Source: Liriodendron chinense
Lineage: Eukaryota > Streptophyta > Magnoliopsida > Magnoliales > Magnoliaceae
DNA length: 64,000 nt
Reading direction: 5' to 3'
Assembly (NCBI GenBank): GCA_003013855.2
Contig: ML058507.1
Location: forward strand, 5,270,001-5,334,000
Part shown: piece by piece, positions 58,814-64,000 of the stretch
Position numbering within the stretch: the stretch's first letter is position 1
How the letters are laid out: every line of letters begins with the position of its first letter
Notes under the pieces: model-generated
Told to the model about the DNA's origin: nothing
Seen by the model: only the letters and a program-made list of their open reading frames with translations
Databases searched by the model: none
Translations under genes and position numbers: made by a program

Positions 58814-59566
58814 ATGGAGTATAGGCGTTTGAGATCTTCAGGGCCATTAAGTGTTGTCATGTGGCCGTCGAGACCCAACGGAAAGCCGAACTCCGATGAT
58901 TTGGCCAACTTCAATGGTCACATGGACCCACAAACCTTCCTTGATTGGCTTAAAGACTTGGACTATTTTTTTTATTGGTATGATATGTCAAATTATCGTC
59001 GAGTTAGGTTTGCCAAGTGGAAATTGGAGGGCCAAGCCAAGTCGTTTTGGACAGATTTGGAGCGACGACTTGATAAAGTTGGGAGAGCCCCGATCTCACA
59101 ATGGGACGAGATGAAAGAGCGTTTGAAAGAAAAATATCTTCCCATCTCTTATCGTGAAAAGCCCTTGGGTCAGAAAAGAGTTGCCCCACCTTCTCATCCA
59201 AACACAGAACCAATATGGTCCCCTCCTTGTAAAGTGGTCCAACCTATCATTAAGGAAATCTCGGCTTATGAACAATTTGAGTGTTTAACACCAATTATAT
59301 TTCCTTGGAAGCGAGATAATACCTTGGTAAATGGCCAGTTGGAAGAATCCAAACATGATGTTTATGAAGTGGAAGAGTACGTGCCTAACGTCAGTAGTGA
59401 GGAAATGGAAGAAATTAAGGCATCGCTCATCATCGTTGAGGATGACGAAGTGTGTGTTAGTGATGAAAAGGTCGAAGAGTTTGAGACCACACCACTTCCG
59501 AGTGTCATGTGTGATGTAATTGATACAGTCTCCCAATCTGTCTCTTACCATGGTGAACACAAATGA
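58814..59566 (+). CDS. Gag protein of the chromodomain Ty3 element
   Basis: 250 residues. The retrotransposon Gag core is clear at about residues 30-120: FNGHMDPQTFLDWLKDLDYF, YRRVRFAKWKLEGQA and MKERLKEKYLPISYR. After residue about 125 the usual basic zinc-knuckle region is absent; instead comes an acidic tail (EEMEEIKASLIIVEDDEV) that resembles the segment normally found around protease. So this is a shortened Gag, probably able to assemble but lacking the CCHC motif seen in relatives. It begins 289 bases after the PBS and ends at TGA 59564-59566, overlapping the next frame. Confidence 0.85.
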   Translation: MEYRRLRSSGPLSVVMWPSRPNGKPNSDDLANFNGHMDPQTFLDWLKDLDYFFYWYDMSNYRRVRFAKWKLEGQAKSFWTDLERRLDKVGRAPISQWDEMKERLKEKYLPISYREKPLGQKRVAPPSHPNTEPIWSPPCKVVQPIIKEISAYEQFECLTPIIFPWKRDNTLVNGQLEESKHDVYEVEEYVPNVSSEEMEEIKASLIIVEDDEVCVSDEKVEEFETTPLPSVMCDVIDTVSQSVSYHGEHK

Positions 59567-60938
59567 AATTGAAGAAGAGACTAGTGAGGATATGATGATA
59601 GACACCCACATGACTTGTGATATCCCACCAGATGATTTATGGGATAAATTTTCACCCATATGGGACATTCAACACACAATTGATCTTGTCCCTAAGTTGG
59701 TCTTGTCAAGCTTTCCTCCATACCAAGGGAGCCCCATAGAAAATATAGAAATGCAGTGTCAATTTGATAAACTTCTTGGGGAAGAATTCAATAAGGAAAG
59801 TTTGAGTTGGAGTTTTGTTTTGTGTGTCATGCCTGGTCTTTTCACTTCCAAGAATAATGGCATGTGGCACACAAGTGGGCATATCCTGACCGTCCACAAA
59901 GCTTCAGTCAAGTGTCATGCTATCATGCGACGTATTCACGTCATGGTGGATATGATGACCTTAGTCCTTATCCCGTATCTTGATGACATTTTGGACATAA
60001 TGGCTGATGCCAAGATCTGCTCAAGACTTGGTATTACTAGTGTTTGTTCTCAAGTGTTGGGATACCTGAAAATCATCCTTGTTTATAATACTTACAATGA
60101 GAAATTGTGTGTCACCCGTGGGAAGTGTCTTTTTGTTTCAGTTTTCGAAGTTCTAGGTCACAGGATTGTTTATTTCCATAGGATTGTTTATTCCAAGTTC
60201 GTGGATTTTTCAGAGTGTCCTTTAGTGTCACCCATGTCTGTCATCCAAAGGTCTTCAGAGTCAGCCAATGCATTCGCACGCCATATTCATGATTTGCATA
60301 CACATATTAGACAGCGGATAAATAAGAGCAATGATGATTCTAAAATCTCAGCTGATTCTCATCGTAGATTGCAAGAATTTCAGAAATGAGACCATGTAAT
60401 GGTGAGGATAAGGCCTAAGCGGTTCTCACAAGGTTCTGCTAAGAAATTACAAGCGCGTAGTGCTGGACCATTCAAGATTGTGCAGAAAATTGGGTCCAAC
60501 GCGTATCGGATCGACCTTCCATATGAAATGGGCATTAACCCAACTTTTAATGTGGAAGATCTAGTCCGTTCCCATCATCCCATCGTTGATCCATCATCTC
60601 TCTTATGGCCCTTATCTGATTTTATTTCACAACCCCTCCCACTCCTTCCTCCACCTAATATCCATAAAGAAGAAATTGAGGAAATCTTGGATGAGGAGAT
60701 AGTGTTTACGAGAGACAGAGGTTTCCAAAGATACATTGTCAAATGGAAGAACAAGCCACCGTCAGAATCTACGTGGTTTACTGAAGTGGAGTTGCAGAAC
60801 GTTGATCAGGATTTGCTAGAGCGCCACAAGAGTTTTAACTCGTCAGAGTCGAGTTCTTTTCAGACGAGGAGAATGATGCGGACATCAGGCCCTTTAGGGT
60901 TTATCAACGTAGGAAGCGATTGGCACCTATATCTTTAG
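59520..60938 (+). pseudogene. Deleted pol: RT remnant, integrase tail and chromodomain
   Basis: Frame 59520-60389 includes DIQHTIDLVPKLVLSSFPPY and GLFTSKNNGMWHT, the RT N-terminus, where SKNNGMW replaces PKKDGSW. Scrambled RT pieces follow (YLDDILDIMADAKICSRLG; FEVLGHRIVY). RNase H and the integrase core are gone. From about 60260 the integrase C-terminus begins (SANAFARHIHDLHTHIRQ). A TGA at 60387-60389 interrupts it; in place of K* relatives read VG. The same frame continues from 60390 with DHVMVRIRPKRFSQGSAKKL and ends in a chromodomain EIEEILDEEIVFTRDRGFQR..VKWKNKPPSESTW (about 60670-60830), which targets insertion to marked chromatin in chromoviruses. The frame runs into the 3' LTR and stops at 60938. 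Confidence 0.85.
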
Positions 60939-61849
60939 GGCTCGATGATGACAGGCCTGGGTCATTCGTGACGACTTGAGGACCATTGAAGACCTTACAC
61001 ATGTAGTCCGAGACATTTGAAAAGACCCCACCTTGGGAATACATGTGTAAGTTGCTTTGAGGAGATGATCAGACCGTTGGATCGTGATGATGATGTGATC
61101 GGACCGTTGGTTCATTGTGGCCCACTTTCATCACACCATCATTGGAGCGCATTAGACATCTTAGATTTGAGTTTATTTTACGCATTTTTTACTCATTTGA
61201 GTTTTGGGTTAGTGTGGGTACGTTTTTTTCATGCAAATGTCTTTTTTTTGAAATTTTGTTAGTAGGGGTATTTTGGTAATTATGCTAATTCCGAATTTTA
61301 TAAGGGTGTTGCCCTAAACCTTTTTGATTAGTTGTTGATTTATGAAAAAGAGCAAACCTTTGGTTGCCTCCTTCCTCTTTCCCTCTCTCATGGTGCTTCT
61401 TCTTCTTCCTTGATCTCCTTCTTCTCTATTCTTCTTGTGCCCCTCCAACTTCTTCCAGGTATTTCATCTTCTATTATTATCCTTCTAAACTTCTGTTTTG
61501 TTTATTCCCCACGATCTAAACCTTGAGAATCGATCTAAACCCTAAACCCCCAAATTCTCAAATCCCTAATCCGAGAAACTTTCTGATTCTTCGGACTAGT
61601 GATCATCATTGATTGATTGGGTATGACCATGCAAGATCGGGAGGTTCCATCCCTCGCCGGATCCAACCTATACGCTACTTGAATCCCATACTCCATGGTT
61701 GTGATGATGGCCCGTCCCATTGCATGTTTCCTTTATGATTTTCTTAGTTTATGATGATTGATGCTAGATTTCATTATTATTATTGCTTTTATTTCCGCTG
61801 AATAATTGTGTTCATGAGCATGCATCATATTTAGGGTTGTCCTGCATCA
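60874..61849 (+). repeat. 3' LTR of the chromodomain Ty3 element
   Basis: 976 bp, aligned end to end with the 5' LTR without indels; 11 transitions seen. Followed by the TSD CACAC. Confidence 0.95.
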
Positions 61850-61853
61850 CACA

Positions 61854-61864
61854 CTCTGATACCA
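61854..61864 (-). promoter_or_regulatory. Primer binding site of the old minus-strand Ty3 element
   Basis: Minus-strand TGGTATCAGAG, two bases from the LTR end ...CATGACA at 61867. It is the only piece of leader left next to the 5' LTR after the chromodomain element inserted. Confidence 0.8.
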
Positions 61865-62128
61865 CTTGTCATGTGTGAATGCTTACCTAAGCATAAATTG
61901 TGGGGTACTCGACTCACAACCTATAGATGAGTCGGCCAATCACCCAAGTGTCAATTAGGTTTAACTTGGAAGGAAAGAGAGAGGACACAAGAGGGTGAAT
62001 GAAGAAGACTTATTGCTAAAGAAATCAGGAGCTTAAAACTTTTGCGGTGCCTTCCCAATGAGGAGCCTTGATTATATACACCCAAAAACCTTCTAACTAG
62101 TTTATATCAATGGCTAGGACGAAGCCAA

Positions 62129-62405
62129 GTGACATTCATCAATCTAGAATTCTTTCAAACTTTTATAGACACTTCCACACAAGTACACCTACAAGACCTC
62201 AATAAAGAACTGTAGAAACTTCCGGAGATCTCTATTCTAAGTGCTTCCACCCTTTTTGTAGAGAAGTGACATTCATTCAACAATCTAGAATTCTTTCAAA
62301 CTTTTATAGATACTTCCACACAAGTACACCTAGAAGACCTCAATAAAGAACTCTAGAAACTTCGGAGATCTCTACTCTTAAGTGCTTCCGCCCTTTTCTA
62401 GAATT
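62129..62405. repeat. ~136-bp tandem duplication in the LTR
   Basis: AAGTGACATTCAT ... ATCTAGAATTCTTTCAAACT ... GACCTCAATAAAGAACT occurs at 62129 and 62265, about 93% alike. Confidence 0.9.
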
Positions 62406-63165
62406 CTCTACACAATATTTACAAGACGCTTATATATAAGAAGAGTAAAAAAAGGCCAAGTGCATGAGTGAACTTCTATGTCTGTGACAATCAGCACTGA
62501 AATGAGGTAGAAAAATTTTTAGCTAACCAAGACATGACAATGGATGGACACTATCATATAGCGAACTCGAGAAACTCGAGTTCCTCGAGTCCTTTAGTGA
62601 AGTTACTGCACTAAAAACTTATAGGGTGTGGAATGCAATCCTATATGAAAGAAAGGACGCCAAGGAACAAAAAGTGCAACGTGGATCTACTACATGTGCG
62701 TAAGAAAGAAAATTGTGCATCAAAATACCAAATTTGAGAGAACGATGAATGAGATTGTGATTAAGGATTAGAGAGCAACATTGTGCATGAAGAAATGAGA
62801 TGCCAAAAGAGAAAAATCAGTGCCATATAAGGATCCATTATAGATGCAATGCCATATGATAGTGTGATTTGGAAAGAAAAAATAAAAGATCTAAAATTCG
62901 TTGTACCAAATCTTGGATCTTCTAAACAAATAATCCATATCTAAGAACTGAAAAAACACGAAAAGGAAATCATTTGAATTAGAAATATTTCTTGTTGGGC
63001 TCATAGTGCATGTTTTGATGACTTTTTTTATATTTTTTAGAGTCCATATCTAAGAACTGAAAAAACAAGAAAAGGAAATCACTTGAACTAGCAATATTTC
63101 TTGTTGGGCTCATAGAGTCATAGTGCATGTTTTGACGACTTTTTTTATCTTTTATCTTTTATCTT

Positions 63166-63170
<5 letters not shown>

Positions 63171-63205
<35 letters not shown>
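63171..63205. repeat. (GA)n microsatellite
   Basis: About 17 GA units after a TTTTATCTTTTATCTTTT tract. Confidence 0.97.
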
Positions 63206-63206
<1 letters not shown>

Positions 63207-63563
63207 ATGCTCTGATGACTTGGAAAAAAAAAACTATTTTCAACAACATAATACCCAAAAACCAAAACTTGTCTTAAAAATCAAACAATGACATGTCTAT
63301 GAGAAATACTTGGTATCCTCAAGACGTCCATGCAGACTCCATCGCTGTCGAAATCCTTCTATGCCCTGAATTCCACTTGCAAGAATCATCCGCCTACAGC
63401 ATCAGACTTTAGTCAATTAGCATATGAGAATTCAAATGACATTCAAAAGCAATGTCTGACTATGCATCTTATAGAAGGTTGAGGCCCAAGACCATTGGTC
63501 TCACACTTACATACAGTACAATTGATGAATTTTGCCTCATTGGGAGCCTGCAAAGGACCTCAT

Positions 63564-63833
63564 TGTTAGAGTCCCTTGATATACATTGATACACCATCCT
63601 CTAACAGCTCGAGCTTTTAGAGCAATTGGTTGTTTGACATGGTATCAGAGAGGAAGGTCTTGTGTTCGAATCCTGGGAGTAGCAAATATGCCTCCCTAAT
63701 GTATTCTCCCATGAGGGGTTGTTTATGGTGTGAGTTGAGTGTTCCTCCACCTTTGCCCAGTATGTTCCTTTGATATACATTGATACGCCATCCTCTAACA
63801 GCTCGAGCCTTTAGAGCAACTGGTTGTTTGACA
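63564..63833 (+). mobile_element. Complete TRIM retrotransposon, TSD CTCAT
   Basis: LTR 63564-63639 (TGTTAGAG...TTTGACA, 76 bp), PBS TGGTATCAGAG at 63640-63650, a 112-bp non-coding interior, and LTR 63763-63833 (TGTTCCTT...TTTGACA, 71 bp). CTCAT flanks both sides (63559-63563 and 63834-63838). At 270 bp with no coding capacity it fits terminal-repeat retrotransposons in miniature, which rely on proteins from larger elements. Confidence 0.93.
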
Positions 63834-64000
63834 CTCATGCCTATGGTTGTTGCCTCTTAGGAAAGGATTTGATATGATAGAAATGGCAGATATTGGGCAA
63901 AGTAAAATCTATCTCATTTACCAGTTCCCCAAACAAGGAAGAAAGGACCTGTTATCCATGAAATATGTCCTTATTTTGCATGAGTCTGTGGAAATTTACA

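Larger units (their letters stand above)
57535..61849 (+). mobile_element. Young chromodomain Ty3 retrotransposon, internally deleted, TSD CACAC
   Basis: LTRs 57535-58510 and 60874-61849 are both 976 bp, start TGATGCGGACATC and end CCTGCATCA. CACAC flanks both sides (57530-57534 and 61850-61854). The interior is only 2.36 kb: PBS, gag, a rearranged RT remnant, the integrase tail and a chromodomain. By eye the LTRs differ at 11 sites, all transitions. It sits in the leader of the older minus-strand Ty3 element. It cannot move on its own; if mobile, it needs proteins from a full relative. Confidence 0.95.
52610..63291 (-). mobile_element. Old Ty3 retrotransposon on the minus strand, split by later insertions
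   Basis: From right to left: 5' LTR (61867 to about 63290), PBS (61854-61864), leader and gag (about 57534-56640), then zinc knuckle and protease (53880-53510), and a 3' LTR fragment (about 52862-52610). The 3' LTR fragment shares AAGCCAAGTG(G)CA(C/T)TCAT and CTAGAGAACTCTAGAAACTT text with the 5' LTR. A purine tract (GGTGGGGGAGAA on the minus strand, about 52864-52876) marks the 3' LTR start. Most of pol is missing. A TIR element (54007-56567), an L1 tail and a younger Ty3 element interrupt it. Confidence 0.65.
61867..63291 (-). mobile_element. 5' LTR of the old minus-strand Ty3 element (outer end uncertain)
   Basis: The inner end TGTCATGTGTG (plus strand) is fixed by the PBS. A minus-strand TATA-like GTATATAATC lies near 62070-62080. 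The outer end is guessed at ...CAATGACA (63291) from the inverted TGTCA. The LTR holds a 138-bp duplication and a ~70-bp duplication (62935-63135). Confidence 0.5.

Noticed and set aside
63620..63690. tRNA-like text (TGGTATCAGAG ... GTTCGAATCC)
   Set aside because: At first it looked like a tRNA-derived SINE, but flanking direct repeats with TG..CA ends, PBS position and a 5-bp TSD show a TRIM.

Overview
The window looks like nuclear DNA from a flowering plant: long introns with GT-AG splice sites, nested LTR retrotransposons, L1 and RTE LINEs, many MITEs, and one plant cytokinin-signalling gene. A magnoliid is a plausible source, because a very abundant family of imperfect-palindrome MITEs built on GGGCCCACC ends reminds me of such genomes, but that is a weak inference. 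Only one cellular gene seems intact: a histidine-containing phosphotransfer (AHP) gene whose six coding exons lie between 22866 and 38363 (+) and give a 149-residue protein. A broken fragment of an Hsp70-nucleotide-exchange (FES1-like, ARM-repeat) gene lies at about 14981-15985.

Left part (1-14.6 kb): three LTR elements nested in each other. A Ty3 Tat-lineage element on the minus strand (open gag-protease frame 2317-1, running off the left edge; PBS 2372-2390; 5' LTR 2393-3222) appears to have inserted into the antisense ORF of a second Tat/Retand-type element on the plus strand. That second element supplies 3223-10920: the antisense ORF, a long non-coding 3' region with two tandem-repeat arrays, a polypurine-like tract and a 1.5 kb 3' LTR. 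It in turn sits in an old, stop-ridden Ty1/copia element (10921-14567).

Middle part (14.6-46 kb): TRIM copies, the FES1-like fragment and a dense MITE field (16.9-22.5 kb), then the AHP gene. AHP introns are swollen by LINEs and MITEs. Intron 3 (7.9 kb) holds a decayed L1 that was itself hit by two Tourist-like MITEs. Intron 4 holds an RTE LINE tail and a perfect 36-bp inverted repeat. Downstream are more MITEs and a decayed minus-strand RTE LINE (42.8-45.9 kb) containing a TRIM-like element.

Right part (46-64 kb): degenerate tandem repeats including an apparently perfect 352-bp duplication, two hAT-type MITEs with perfect 8-bp target duplications, a large low-coding TIR element (54007-56567), and an old minus-strand Ty3 element (about 52.6-63.3 kb). 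The old Ty3 element is split by a young, internally deleted chromodomain Ty3 element (57535-61849; 976-bp LTRs; TSD CACAC). A complete 270-bp TRIM (63564-63833; TSD CTCAT) lies near the right edge.

No operon-like system, CRISPR array or rRNA/tRNA gene was seen. The main interest is in the nesting order, the antisense ORF of the Tat element, the TE-derived hairpins and repeats, and a working-looking AHP gene kept intact inside this landscape. All coordinates were read by eye; boundaries called approximate may be off by tens of bases.
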